NCBI RefSeq assembly: GCF_000226975.2
Contig: NZ_CP019285.1
Location: forward strand, 2,170,001 to 2,234,000
Direction: 5' to 3'
Length of the DNA: 64,000 nt
From: Halobiforma lacisalsi AJ5
Lineage (GTDB): Archaea > Halobacteriota > Halobacteria > Halobacteriales > Natrialbaceae
Shown: in pieces, positions 18,511 through 26,821 of the stretch
How the letters are laid out: each line of letters starts with the position of its first letter
Numbering within the stretch: position 1 is the stretch's first letter
Made by a program: the position numbers and the translations under genes
Notes under the pieces: generated by a model
What the model was told of the DNA's origin: nothing
Database searches by the model: none
The model's input: only the letters and a program-made list of their open reading frames with translations

Positions 18511-18519
18511 GATTTATTG
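18511..18519 (+). promoter_or_regulatory. TATA-like element deciding the deaminase start
   Basis: GATTTATTG lies 29 bp before the GTG at 18544. It sits inside the open frame that begins at 18469, so the upstream start would precede the promoter; a leaderless GTG start is favoured. Confidence 0.55.
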
Positions 18520-18543
18520 GGGATCTCGCTTAACTGTGGGGAC

Positions 18544-19023
18544 GTGTCCGATCCGACCTCCGACGAAGACGACTTCGACGACTTCGACCACGAAGCACAC
18601 ATGCGCCGGGCGTTCGAACTCGCTCGCGAGGCAGCCGACCGCGGCGACCGACCGTTCGGGTCGGTGCTCGTCCGCGACGATACGGAGATCATGTCCGACT
18701 CGAACCGGGTCGTCACCGAAGACGACGTCCGTCGGCACCCCGAACTGCACCTCGCGTATCGGGCCTGCCGGGAACTCGAGCCGGACGAACGCGCCGAGAC
18801 GGTCATGTACACGAGTACGGAACCGTGTCCGATGTGTGCCGGTGGGATGGTCAGCGCCGGCTTCGGCCGGGTCGTCTACAGCGTCTCGAGCGAGGAGATC
18901 GCGGAGTTCACGGGGACCGAGCCGTCGGTCCGATCGGCGGAGATCCTCGACGGCGTCAGCGACGTCGTCGGCCCCGTACTGAACGAGGAAGGGCGGCGCA
19001 TACACCGCGACTTCGACTGGTAA
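18544..19023 (+). CDS. Nucleoside/cytidine deaminase family zinc enzyme
   Basis: A 159-residue deaminase of the CDA superfamily. HPELHLAYRA provides the zinc histidine and the catalytic glutamate, and PCPMC (in TEPCPMCAGGMV) provides the two zinc cysteines. The sequence resembles guanine deaminase, tRNA adenosine deaminase-like and other nucleoside deaminases; the substrate cannot be fixed. The typical HAE is HPE here. GTG at 18544 is preferred because of the TATA-like element just upstream and because the added 25 residues of the longer form have no family likeness. It is divergent from the small VNG_1110C-like gene. Confidence 0.82.
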   Translation: MSDPTSDEDDFDDFDHEAHMRRAFELAREAADRGDRPFGSVLVRDDTEIMSDSNRVVTEDDVRRHPELHLAYRACRELEPDERAETVMYTSTEPCPMCAGGMVSAGFGRVVYSVSSEEIAEFTGTEPSVRSAEILDGVSDVVGPVLNEEGRRIHRDFDW

Positions 19024-19155
19024 CGCCAGCGACGAACTGAGTCGCCGACCTCGAGGGTGACCCGTCCGCAGCCGGCTTTTCCGTTCGACCCCCGTTTCCG
19101 CTCGCCGCCCCGTTCTCGAAAGTGTTTTTCGGCGCGGACGGTTGGATACAGTCAT

Positions 19156-20268
19156 ATGGGGCTCGAGGAGGAGATCGAGGAGATCGAGGAAGAAATCGCC
19201 AATACGCCCTACAACAAGTCGACGGAGGCCCACATCGGCCGGCTCAAGTCGAAACTCGCGGAGAAAAAGGAGAAGTTGGAGAAGCAACAGTCGGGGTCGG
19301 GCGGCGGCGGCGGGTACTCCGTCGAGAAACACGGCGACGCGACGGTCGCGCTCGTCGGGTTCCCGAGCGTCGGCAAGTCGTCGCTGCTGAACTCGTTGAC
19401 CAACGCCGAAAGCGAGACCGGCTCCTACGAGTTCACGACGCTGGACGTCAACCCCGGGATGCTCAACCACCGCGGGGCGAACATCCAGATGCTCGACGTC
19501 CCCGGCCTGATCGAGGGCGCGGCCTCGGGCAAGGGCGACGGCCAGCAGGTGCTGGCGGTCGTCCGCAACGCCGACCTGATCGTCTTCGTCCTCTCGGTCT
19601 TCGAGATCGAACAGTACGACCGGCTCCGGGAGGAACTGTACGACATCAACATCCGCGTCGATCAGGAGCCCCCGCGGGTCACCGTCCGGCCGAAGATCAA
19701 AGACGGCATCAAGATCACCTCGAGCACCGACCAGGACCTAGACGAGAAGACGATCAAGGACGTCCTCCGCGAACACGGCTACGTCAACGCCGATCTCAAC
19801 CTCCAGGAGAACGTCAACATCGACCGACTGGTCGACGGGCTGATGGACAACCGGGAGTACATCCCCTCGATCACCTGCGTCAACAAGGTCGATCTCATCG
19901 AGCCCGACTACAAGGAGACGGTAGACGAGGAACTCCGCGAGCGCGACCTCGATCCCGAGGAGGTGACGTTCATCAGCGCCGAGAAGGAGAAGGGCCTCGA
20001 CGCGCTAAAAGACCGCATCTGGGAGAACCTGGGCCTCATCCGGGTCTACATGGACAAACCCGGCCGGGGTATTGACTGGGAGGAACCCCTCGTGGTCGAG
20101 AGGGGAACGACCGTCGGCGAAGCGATCGAGAAACTCGGCGGCGAAATGGAAGAGCGATTCCGCTTCGCCCGCGTCTCCGGCCCCAGCGCGACCCACGACC
20201 AACAGCAGGTCGGGGAAGACCACGTCCTCGAGGACGAAGACGTCCTCAAGCTGATTCTGCGTCGATAG
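19156..20268 (+). CDS. DRG-family GTP-binding protein with TGS domain
   Basis: A 370-residue GTPase of the Obg/DRG group. A helical lysine-rich N-terminus (residues 1-45) is followed by a glycine linker. The G domain has G1 at GFPSVGKSS (residues 68-76), G3 DVPG and G4 NKVD, and carries the DRG insertion with IKITSSTDQDLDE. A C-terminal TGS domain begins around VYMDKPGRGIDWEEPLVV. DRG proteins associate with ribosomes or translation factors and are universal in archaea. The frame stays open upstream to 19057, but the ATG at 19156 gives the standard N-terminus. Confidence 0.93.
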   Translation: MGLEEEIEEIEEEIANTPYNKSTEAHIGRLKSKLAEKKEKLEKQQSGSGGGGGYSVEKHGDATVALVGFPSVGKSSLLNSLTNAESETGSYEFTTLDVNPGMLNHRGANIQMLDVPGLIEGAASGKGDGQQVLAVVRNADLIVFVLSVFEIEQYDRLREELYDINIRVDQEPPRVTVRPKIKDGIKITSSTDQDLDEKTIKDVLREHGYVNADLNLQENVNIDRLVDGLMDNREYIPSITCVNKVDLIEPDYKETVDEELRERDLDPEEVTFISAEKEKGLDALKDRIWENLGLIRVYMDKPGRGIDWEEPLVVERGTTVGEAIEKLGGEMEERFRFARVSGPSATHDQQQVGEDHVLEDEDVLKLILRR

Positions 20269-20373
20269 ACGGTTTCGGCCGCATGTAGTCCGATCGTACT
20301 GAGACGCCGTCCTGCCTGCTCACGCTCACGGACCGCAGCGACTGTGCCCACTATTACCGTGAGAACGAGTAAC

Positions 20374-20383
20374 GTTATTAAAC
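20374..20383 (+). promoter_or_regulatory. TATA box of the second NhaC gene
   Basis: GTTATTAAAC is centred about 26 bp before the ATG at 20404, predicting a leaderless transcript and excluding the upstream in-frame start. Confidence 0.6.
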
Positions 20384-20403
20384 TGGGAAAAATCCACTCA
20401 GGT

Positions 20404-22191
20404 ATGGCCGAATTCGGAGTACTATCGCTCGTGCCGCCGCTGCTCGCGATCGTCCTCGCGATCGTTACACGTCGGCCGATCCTCTCGCTGTTCCTCGGGA
20501 TCTGGTCCGGTGGGGTGATCGCGACTGGAAGTATCGGCATCGGTCAGACGTTCGCGTGGATCACCGAGTCCATCGGGGACGTCTTCCACGCAAACATCCT
20601 CGTGTTTACCCTGCTACTGGGGTCGGGCGTCGCGCTGATCTGGCGGCTCGGCGGCGCGACCGCCGTCCGCAACTGGGCGACCGACCGCCTCGAGACCCAG
20701 CGAAATACCGGCCTCGCGACGTGGGTGCTCGGAATCCTCCTGTTCTTCGACGACTACGCCAACACGGCCATCGTCGGCTCCACGATGCGGGAGATCTCCG
20801 ACCAGATGCGGATGTCACGGGAGAAGCTCTCCTACATCGTCGACTCGACGGCCGCGCCAGTCGCGACGATCGGGCTCTCGAGTTGGGTTGCGTTTCAGCT
20901 CTCGATGATCGATGACGGATACACCGGGCTCGTAGAGAGCGACGACTACAACGTCGCGGAGGCGGACGTACCGGGGGTGTTCGAGACGTTCGTCAGTTCG
21001 ATCCCGTTCAACACCTACTCGCTGCTCGCGATCGTCATGGTGGGACTCATCGTGCTTACGCGACGCGATTACGGCGAGATGCTCGACGCCGAGCACCGAT
21101 CCTGGCGAACGGGAAAAGTCAACCGCGACGAGGCCCAGCCGCTCCAGGAGGTCGAGAAGGACCTCGGGGCGCCGATCGAAGACCGGCCGATGCTCCGGAC
21201 GTTCTTCGCGCCGATCGTCGTGCTGATCGCGGTGACGCTGGCCGGCGCGTTCTGGACGGGCTACGAGTCGTGGACCGCCGACCAGGCCGAGGCTGACGCG
21301 CCGACGTCGATCGGCGCGGCTATGAGCGAGGACGGGACCGTACAGGTACTGGTCGACGTCGTGGGCGCTGGCGACTTCGCGGCCGCGCTCGTCTGGGGCT
21401 CGTTCGCGATGGTCGCGACCCTGATTCTCATCGGGCTGGCCTACGACCTCTTCGATCTCGGTGACGGCGTCGACACCGTGCTCGAGGGGTTCAACCTCAT
21501 GCTGACCGCGGTGACGATCCTCGTGCTCGCGTGGGCGATCAGCGCTGTCGCGGACGAACTCGGGACAGGGACGTACGTCGCCGGGGTCGCGGAGGGGGTC
21601 GTCTCGCCGGCAGTGCTCCCGATCGTCGTCCTGCTCGTGTCCGCGTTCGTCGCGTTCACCATGGGTTCGTCGTGGGCGACGATGGGGATCGTTACGCCGA
21701 TCGCGATCCGCGTCGCCTACGACCTCACCGGTACGTTCGAACTCATGCCGGTGATGGTCGGGGCGGTGTTCTCCGGCGCGATCTTCGGCGACCATACCTC
21801 CCCCATCTCGGACACCTCGGTGCTGTCCTCGACGTTCACCGGGGCCGACCTCATCGATCACATCCGCACGCAGTTGTACTACGCGGGCACGGTCATGCTC
21901 GTCGTGATCGTCTGCTACGCGCTCTACGGTTTCGTCGGGGTGCCGCCCGCGGTCTTCCTCCCGGTGGGGGTCGTTCTGCTGGTCGGGCTGGTCTACGCCT
22001 TCTCGGAGTTCGACGCCAGCCGGAAGGGCGTCGATCCGAAGCCCTCGTCGGTCGAAGTCGACCTCGGGAGGGTCGAAGCCGAAGCCGAAGCCGAGGCGGA
22101 CGGCTCCGGAGTCGGGCCCCGATCCGGTTCCGCTCGAGCGGACGACGCCTCCGACCGCGGTCCCGAACGCGACGGCGGTAGCGAGCAGTAA
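20404..22191 (+). CDS. Na+/H+ antiporter, NhaC family (second copy)
   Basis: A 595-residue membrane protein with about 12 hydrophobic segments. Core motifs are LFFDDYANTAIVGSTMREI, FTMGSSWATMGIVTPIA and GAIFGDHTSPISDTSVLSS, which match the NhaC/IT superfamily more closely to the large NhaC subgroup than the copy at 7.2 kb. A soluble acidic loop of about 90 residues lies in the centre and the C-terminal 60 residues are polar and Glu/Ser/Gly-rich. It should exchange sodium for protons or transport a related substrate. The start is fixed by the TATA box 26 bp upstream. A heptamer repeat begins at its stop codon. Confidence 0.9.
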   Translation: MAEFGVLSLVPPLLAIVLAIVTRRPILSLFLGIWSGGVIATGSIGIGQTFAWITESIGDVFHANILVFTLLLGSGVALIWRLGGATAVRNWATDRLETQRNTGLATWVLGILLFFDDYANTAIVGSTMREISDQMRMSREKLSYIVDSTAAPVATIGLSSWVAFQLSMIDDGYTGLVESDDYNVAEADVPGVFETFVSSIPFNTYSLLAIVMVGLIVLTRRDYGEMLDAEHRSWRTGKVNRDEAQPLQEVEKDLGAPIEDRPMLRTFFAPIVVLIAVTLAGAFWTGYESWTADQAEADAPTSIGAAMSEDGTVQVLVDVVGAGDFAAALVWGSFAMVATLILIGLAYDLFDLGDGVDTVLEGFNLMLTAVTILVLAWAISAVADELGTGTYVAGVAEGVVSPAVLPIVVLLVSAFVAFTMGSSWATMGIVTPIAIRVAYDLTGTFELMPVMVGAVFSGAIFGDHTSPISDTSVLSSTFTGADLIDHIRTQLYYAGTVMLVVIVCYALYGFVGVPPAVFLPVGVVLLVGLVYAFSEFDASRKGVDPKPSSVEVDLGRVEAEAEAEADGSGVGPRSGSARADDASDRGPERDGGSEQ

Positions 22192-22230
22192 CCGGCAACC
22201 GGCAACCGGCAACCGACAGCCGGCAACCGG
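22191..22230 (+). repeat. Tandem heptamer repeat (ACCGGCA)
   Basis: Three perfect ACCGGCA units are followed by ACCGACA, GCCGGCA and a partial ACCGG. The array starts at the last base of the NhaC stop codon and precedes the VOC gene by about 60 bp. It may be simple slippage sequence or a termination-related structure. Confidence 0.8.
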
Positions 22231-22292
22231 TGAATGCCCGGCAATCCGCCGGTTCCGCCACCCTTTTGCTATTTCCGGGCGTTTCGACGGAT

Positions 22293-23087
22293 ATGGACGG
22301 AACGCTCGACCACGTTATGCTGCGCGTCTCGGACCTCGAGGAGTCGCTCGACTGGTACCGGACCCACCTCGAGTACGAGGAAAAGGACCGCTACGAGGGC
22401 GACGGCTTCACCATCGTCTACCTCGGGCCGGAGGACATGCACGAGGAGGGCGCGATGCTCGAGTTGACCCACAACGAGGGCGAGGACGTCGAACTCGGCG
22501 ACGCCTGGGGGCACGTTGCGGTCCGCGTCCCCGAGGGCGAACTCGAAGCGTACTACGAGCAGCTGATGGACGAGGGCGTCGAGGACTACCGGGACCCCGA
22601 GTCCTGTGGCGGGCGCTACGCGTTCGTGAAAGACCCCGACGGCCACGAGATCGAGATCGTCCAGCGCGACCCCGACGAGGGCGCGCTGTGGTCGCTCGAT
22701 CACACCATGATCCGCGTCGAGGACGCCGACGAGGCGCTGGGCTTCTGGACCCGCAAGTTCGAGTACGACGAGGTCGGCCGCTGGGAGGCCGACACCTTCG
22801 CGAACTACTTCGTCGAGCCCCGCGACGCCGCCGACGAGGCGATGTCGGTCGAGCTCACCTACAACTACGACGGCCGCACCTACGACATGGGCGACGCCTG
22901 GGGGCATCTCTGTGTCCGCGTCGACGACCTCGCCGAGGACTGGGAGACGCTCGTCGAACGCGAAGCGCCGGACTACCGCGACCCCGAGAGCAACGATAAC
23001 ATGTACGCGTTCACGAAGGACCAGGACGGCCACGAGATCGAACTGCTCGAGCGCGACCTCGAGGCCGAGTCGCTGTTCCCGTTCTGA
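22293..23087 (+). CDS. Two-domain VOC-family (glyoxalase/dioxygenase fold) protein
   Basis: A 264-residue fusion of two VOC modules. Module 1 (residues 1-128) begins LDHVMLRVSDLEESLDWY and ends GHEIEIVQ; module 2 (about 134-264) begins LDHTMIRVEDADEALGFW and ends GHEIELLE. Each retains a first-strand His and a last-strand Glu typical of VOC metal ligands. Module likeness to lactoylglutathione lyase is clear (the DAWGH segment occurs twice), but a haloarchaeon without glutathione would need another thiol adduct. The ATG at 22293 starts right at the first strand. Confidence 0.88.
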   Translation: MDGTLDHVMLRVSDLEESLDWYRTHLEYEEKDRYEGDGFTIVYLGPEDMHEEGAMLELTHNEGEDVELGDAWGHVAVRVPEGELEAYYEQLMDEGVEDYRDPESCGGRYAFVKDPDGHEIEIVQRDPDEGALWSLDHTMIRVEDADEALGFWTRKFEYDEVGRWEADTFANYFVEPRDAADEAMSVELTYNYDGRTYDMGDAWGHLCVRVDDLAEDWETLVEREAPDYRDPESNDNMYAFTKDQDGHEIELLERDLEAESLFPF

Positions 23088-23121
23088 GCCGCCCGCCCGC
23101 TTCCGGAACGCCGTTTGGGTT

Positions 23122-26100
23122 TCAGTCGACGACCGTTACCTCGCCGTGGGGCGTATGTGTCCGTACTGCCGCAAGCGCCTCGTGTGCGGCCGCACGCGTC
23201 TCGTAGGTTTCCGTGCTTTCGAGCAGCGTCTCCCCGCACCCGTCGACCAGCCGCCACCCCCACTCGCCGCCACCCTCGTAGAGTTCGAACGTTCCTCCCT
23301 CGAGTTCGAACACGTTCGCACTCTCGAGGGAATCACGGACTTCGTCGATCGCCGCCCGGGCCGCGCCCTTCGACTCGTAGCGGACGGTCCCGGTCGCGAT
23401 CGGGGTGTTCCCCTCGTCGAGGAATCGCCACCGCCAGCGCCCGTCGTCGGCAACGAGATCGAACGACGTGCCGGAGACGTCGATCCGTTCGGCCTGCGGG
23501 GCGAGCCTGCGAATTTCCTCGATCGCATCCGGGACGGTGGCTCGAGCGAGCGACTCCGTTCCGACCGCGACCTCGTTCCGGTCGGCGTCGAGGAGTCGCC
23601 ACCGCCAGCATCGGCGGTCTTCTCCCTCGCTTTCGCCAGCAGTATCGGCGCTACTGTCGGTCCCGTCGATCCGCTCGAGGGAGATCACGGGCTCCGCGGC
23701 CGTGAACACGGGCGCGTCCGTCCCAGTGCGCTCGAGGACGTCGACGGCCCGCCGCGCCGCCTCGCGGTCGGCGTAGACGCCGGCGGATTCGACGACGGTG
23801 TCGCGGTCGCGATCCAGAACCCGCCAGCGCCACCCGTCGCTGCAGGAGAGCTGGACCGTCGTCGCTCCGGTCGAGTAGCGCTGGGCGGTGGCCGCCGTCT
23901 CCCGCAGGTCCGAGAGGCCCTCGAGGAGGTCGTCCCGGGTCGAACGCCCCGAGGCGGCAACCGCGAGCGGTTCGCCCGTCGGCAGGACGAACCGCCAGTA
24001 CCAGTCGCCGTCCACGTACGGTTCGAAGACCGGGCCGTCCATCGTTCGAGCGTCGGCCTCTAGATGGTCCCGCACACGATCCAGCGCTTCGCGGGCGCCC
24101 GCACGGTCGGGATAGGTAGAGGGGGCCTCGGCGACGCAGCGTCCGGCGCTGTCGATCAGCCGCCAGCACCACTCCCCGTCCGAGGCGAACAGTTCGAACG
24201 CGGCCGTTTCAATCTCGATCACGTCGGCGTCGGGCGCTTGCTCCTTGAGCGTCACCATCGCCTCGGCTGCCTCGTTCCGGGTGTCGTGTTCCGCAGTGCT
24301 GTCGGCCAGGAGCGCCCCCCGCTCGTCGAGCAACCGCCAGCGCCACTCACCGGCTGCGCTCTCGTAGACCCGGAACGCGGCGCTTTCGAACTCGGTGACC
24401 TCGGCGTCGGCGGCCTGTGCCCGGATTCGGTCGATGGTCTCCGTCGCCGTCTCCGGATCGTCGTAGGCCCGCGGACTCGCGGCGACGACGTCCCGACCCT
24501 CGACCACGAGACGCCAGCGCCACCGTCTGCCGTCCGTCGTCGATGCCCCCGAGTCCGCGTCGTCCACCTCGAGTCCGGCACCATCCGCGACGGCTTCCCC
24601 GTCCGCTTCGGGGGCGGAGTCGCGGTGTTCCGACGGCCTCCTCGAGCCTTCCTCCGCGGCCGCACGATCGGCGTCGGTCTCGCCGTCGCCGGTCGCGGGA
24701 TGGACCTCGTAGACCGCACCGTCGACCGCTCGGATCGGTGCGTCCGGGGCCGCCTCCGCGAACCGGTCGACCGCCCGTCGCGTTCCCGTTTCGGAGTCGG
24801 CTCCCGTCGAGCGAGCGACGACCCGGTCGGTTTCGTCGACGAGTCGCCACCGCCAGCGGTAGCGGTCGCTCGCGTCCGTCCGGTATCGTTCGTATGCCGG
24901 CCGTCCGGCAACGGTCACCGCCGCTTCCTCGAGGGATTCGAGGACCGCCATCGCCTCGTCCTCGGCGGCTTTTCGCCCGTCGAACGCGGTCGTTCCGTCG
25001 GCGACCACTTCGTCGACGTCGTCGACGACGCGCCAGGACCAGTTGCCGCCCGTATCGCCTTCGCTGTCGGCCTCGCCTTTGTCCGTCCCCTCGTCGCTTG
25101 GCTCGTACAGTTCGATACCGACCGCTGCTCTCGAACCGTCCATCCCTGCCTCGGGTTCGTCCGTCTCGGCCTCGAGTTCCGGGAACCGCGCCGCCGCCAT
25201 CTCCTCGGCAACCCTCTCGGCAGCGCGCTCGGCTTCGTCCGGACTCCCGTAGCCGTCGGCGCTTTCGGCCAGCGGCTCACGTTCGTCGTCGACTAGCCGC
25301 CAGTACCACCCGTCGTGATGCTCGTCGATCGCGAACGCTGCCCGTTCGACCGCGATGCAATCGGAATCGGGCCCGTGATCCTGTAGACCGGCCACTGCCT
25401 CCGTCGCAGCACCCCGCTCGTCGTACTCGGTGGCGTTCGTCCCGACTCGGTGCCCGTCGGTCCGGATCAGGTCCCACTGCCAGCGGCCGTCGGCGTCCGT
25501 ATATACGCGGAAGGCCTCCTCGCCCTCGGTCAGTTCCCGCACTCGAGCGCCGTCGGCGGCTTCCTGCACCCGCTCGATCCGTGCAGTAGCCGCCGACTGG
25601 GTCGCTGCTCCCGACGAACTCTCGCCGAGCGCCTCGAGGTGGAACACCCGCCAGATCCAGTCACCGTCCTCGCGGAAGAGCGCGACCCGTGCGCCCTCGT
25701 CGGGAATGGGCGGGTGATCGGCCGACCGGAGGGTTTCAGTGTCGGCATCGGCCGCGGGTTCGACATCGTTCCTGTTTGTCTCTCGGCTGTCGGAGTCCCC
25801 GCCTCCACTCGTGGGTCTTCCCCCGGTGAGCGCCGCGACTACGACGGCCACGCCCGCGAACAACAGGAGGCCGACCGCGACAGCGGCCCCTGGACTCATC
25901 TCGAGGCCGCGCTCGCCCCACTGAACCCCCCCGATCGTGCCGGCCGGCACGACCCCGAACGCGGGGGAACTCGAGTTCGTGAATCGCGAGCGGCGGGGTC
26001 GGCCCTGCGGTCGAGCATAGCGGAGCGGCCACGGTTTCGGCCGGTTCCCGTCAACCCCGATCCAGCGCAGGCGTCGGCGGACGGCCCGCGGGAGTGACAT
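23122..26100 (-). CDS. Membrane-anchored protein with about thirteen DUF1508 (YegP-like) repeats
   Basis: A 992-residue protein. After a basic N-terminal region of about 67 residues comes one hydrophobic helix (residues about 68-94, AAVAVGLLLFAGVAVVVAAL). The rest is a chain of about 13 repeats of 55-60 residues, each with a strand ending WxWRL or a close variant, then a strand, then a helix with spaced alanines. The pattern F-y-GxWxWRLxDxxGxxxAxSxxxYxxxxxAxxAxxxv matches the DUF1508/YegP module. Several repeats carry acidic insertions (around residues 320-345 and 495-545). The ATG at 26100 is chosen from the TATA-like element at 26131; the ATG at 25899, directly before the membrane helix, is a real alternative. 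Function is unknown. Confidence 0.82.
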   Translation of the reverse strand: MSLPRAVRRRLRWIGVDGNRPKPWPLRYARPQGRPRRSRFTNSSSPAFGVVPAGTIGGVQWGERGLEMSPGAAVAVGLLLFAGVAVVVAALTGGRPTSGGGDSDSRETNRNDVEPAADADTETLRSADHPPIPDEGARVALFREDGDWIWRVFHLEALGESSSGAATQSAATARIERVQEAADGARVRELTEGEEAFRVYTDADGRWQWDLIRTDGHRVGTNATEYDERGAATEAVAGLQDHGPDSDCIAVERAAFAIDEHHDGWYWRLVDDEREPLAESADGYGSPDEAERAAERVAEEMAAARFPELEAETDEPEAGMDGSRAAVGIELYEPSDEGTDKGEADSEGDTGGNWSWRVVDDVDEVVADGTTAFDGRKAAEDEAMAVLESLEEAAVTVAGRPAYERYRTDASDRYRWRWRLVDETDRVVARSTGADSETGTRRAVDRFAEAAPDAPIRAVDGAVYEVHPATGDGETDADRAAAEEGSRRPSEHRDSAPEADGEAVADGAGLEVDDADSGASTTDGRRWRWRLVVEGRDVVAASPRAYDDPETATETIDRIRAQAADAEVTEFESAAFRVYESAAGEWRWRLLDERGALLADSTAEHDTRNEAAEAMVTLKEQAPDADVIEIETAAFELFASDGEWCWRLIDSAGRCVAEAPSTYPDRAGAREALDRVRDHLEADARTMDGPVFEPYVDGDWYWRFVLPTGEPLAVAASGRSTRDDLLEGLSDLRETAATAQRYSTGATTVQLSCSDGWRWRVLDRDRDTVVESAGVYADREAARRAVDVLERTGTDAPVFTAAEPVISLERIDGTDSSADTAGESEGEDRRCWRWRLLDADRNEVAVGTESLARATVPDAIEEIRRLAPQAERIDVSGTSFDLVADDGRWRWRFLDEGNTPIATGTVRYESKGAARAAIDEVRDSLESANVFELEGGTFELYEGGGEWGWRLVDGCGETLLESTETYETRAAAHEALAAVRTHTPHGEVTVVD

Positions 26101-26130
26101 GTATACCAGTGCCAAAGGGGAGCGAACCCA

Positions 26131-26138
26131 TTATTATG
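26131..26138 (-). promoter_or_regulatory. TATA-like element for the DUF1508 repeat protein
   Basis: Read on the minus strand as ATAATAAT, centred about 35 bp before the ATG at 26100. It favours the long form of the protein. Confidence 0.45.
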
Positions 26139-26296
26139 GGCGACGTATCCGGTGCTCTCGAGCGGTAGGTCGGTTCGGTCGCGGATACCGGGAGCACGGC
26201 CAGAATCACGGCACCTCCGGACTCAGCGTGCCGTGTAGTTCGTGACTAACGGCGATACGACTGGGTTACGGCAGTCACTCCGCTAGATGGAGGTGA

Positions 26297-26319
26297 GAGA
26301 GTGGATTTCGTGTGCTTTC
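26297..26319 (+). repeat. Left terminal inverted repeat, 23-bp core
   Basis: Core GAGAGTGGATTTCGTG plus TGCTTTC. It matches the reverse complement of 26708-26730 at 22 of 23 positions. Confidence 0.75.
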
Positions 26320-26708
26320 AGTCGGCGATCTCGACGATCTCTTCTCTCGTCTCGCGGACGATCGCCGGATCGAGGTCCAGTTCGTACTCGTAGTACTGAC
26401 CGCCGCTGAGCCCCTTGTTCCGTTCGTGACGGACCGGAAAGCCGAGCATGTGTGAAGTACTCGGGGTCGAGCCCCGAGGCACTCTCGCCGTATCTCTGTA
26501 GATCCGAGAGGTGATCCTGGATGCTCTTCAGGGTCGTCAACGGGGTCGCCCCATAGGCGTCCGCGACCCGCTCGTACCCCTCCTGGATCTCATTCGGTCG
26601 AGCCGGTACCTCGCCGCATTGCTCGAGTTTTGCGATCGTCTCGAGGATGTACTGGGCGTGTTCGGTCTGATCGCGGATCTTGTTTCGCAGCCGACTCCAC
26701 TGGACTCG
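26319..26708 (-). pseudogene. Fragment of an Orc1/Cdc6-like C-terminal winged-helix region, broken by a 46-bp insertion
   Basis: The first frame gives RLRNKIRDQTEHAQYILETI, then PARPNEIQEGYERVADAYG and SIQDHLSDLQ. After a 46-bp interruption at 26450-26495 another frame continues MLGFPVRHERNKGLSGGQYY and a final LDPAIVRETREEIVEIAD to a stop. Joined without the interruption, this reads DHLSDLQ-MLGF, the C-terminal winged-helix pattern of haloarchaeal Orc1/Cdc6 replication initiators. The AAA+ ATPase part is absent, so the product cannot be a functional initiator. The identification is by remembered family pattern and should be tested by profile search. The sequence lies within the inverted-repeat element. 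Confidence 0.55.
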
Positions 26709-26730
26709 AAAGCACACGAGATCCACTCTC
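26708..26730 (-). repeat. Right terminal inverted repeat, 23-bp core
   Basis: Partner of the left repeat with a single mismatch (C for T). The minus-strand ORF over this element takes its nominal GTG start from this repeat, showing that the original 5' part of the gene is missing. Confidence 0.75.
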
Positions 26731-26821
26731 CCCCACCGATGGGAACGTTGCGCGTCCGCCTATCGATTTCCCACTCGCACGGTCTTGAGGGAGAGGGTGT
26801 CACTCACCGGTCGGAGCGTCG

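Larger units (their letters stand above)
26291..26737. mobile_element. 447-bp element with terminal inverted repeats and 5-bp target duplication
   Basis: The left end (26292-26319) and the reverse complement of the right end (26708-26737) share GGTG followed by GAGAGTGGAT(T/C)TCGTG and TGCTTTC. They differ by one substitution and a two-base gap. GATGG is directly repeated immediately outside both ends, at 26286-26290 and 26738-26742, as expected for a target-site duplication. The inside holds a broken Orc1/Cdc6-like coding sequence and no transposase. This looks like a MITE-like or non-autonomous element mobilised by a transposase encoded elsewhere. Confidence 0.6.

Noticed and set aside
20815..22212. 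465-codon minus-strand frame opposite the second NhaC
   Set aside because: Typical antisense shadow; the plus strand has NhaC motifs and membrane helices.
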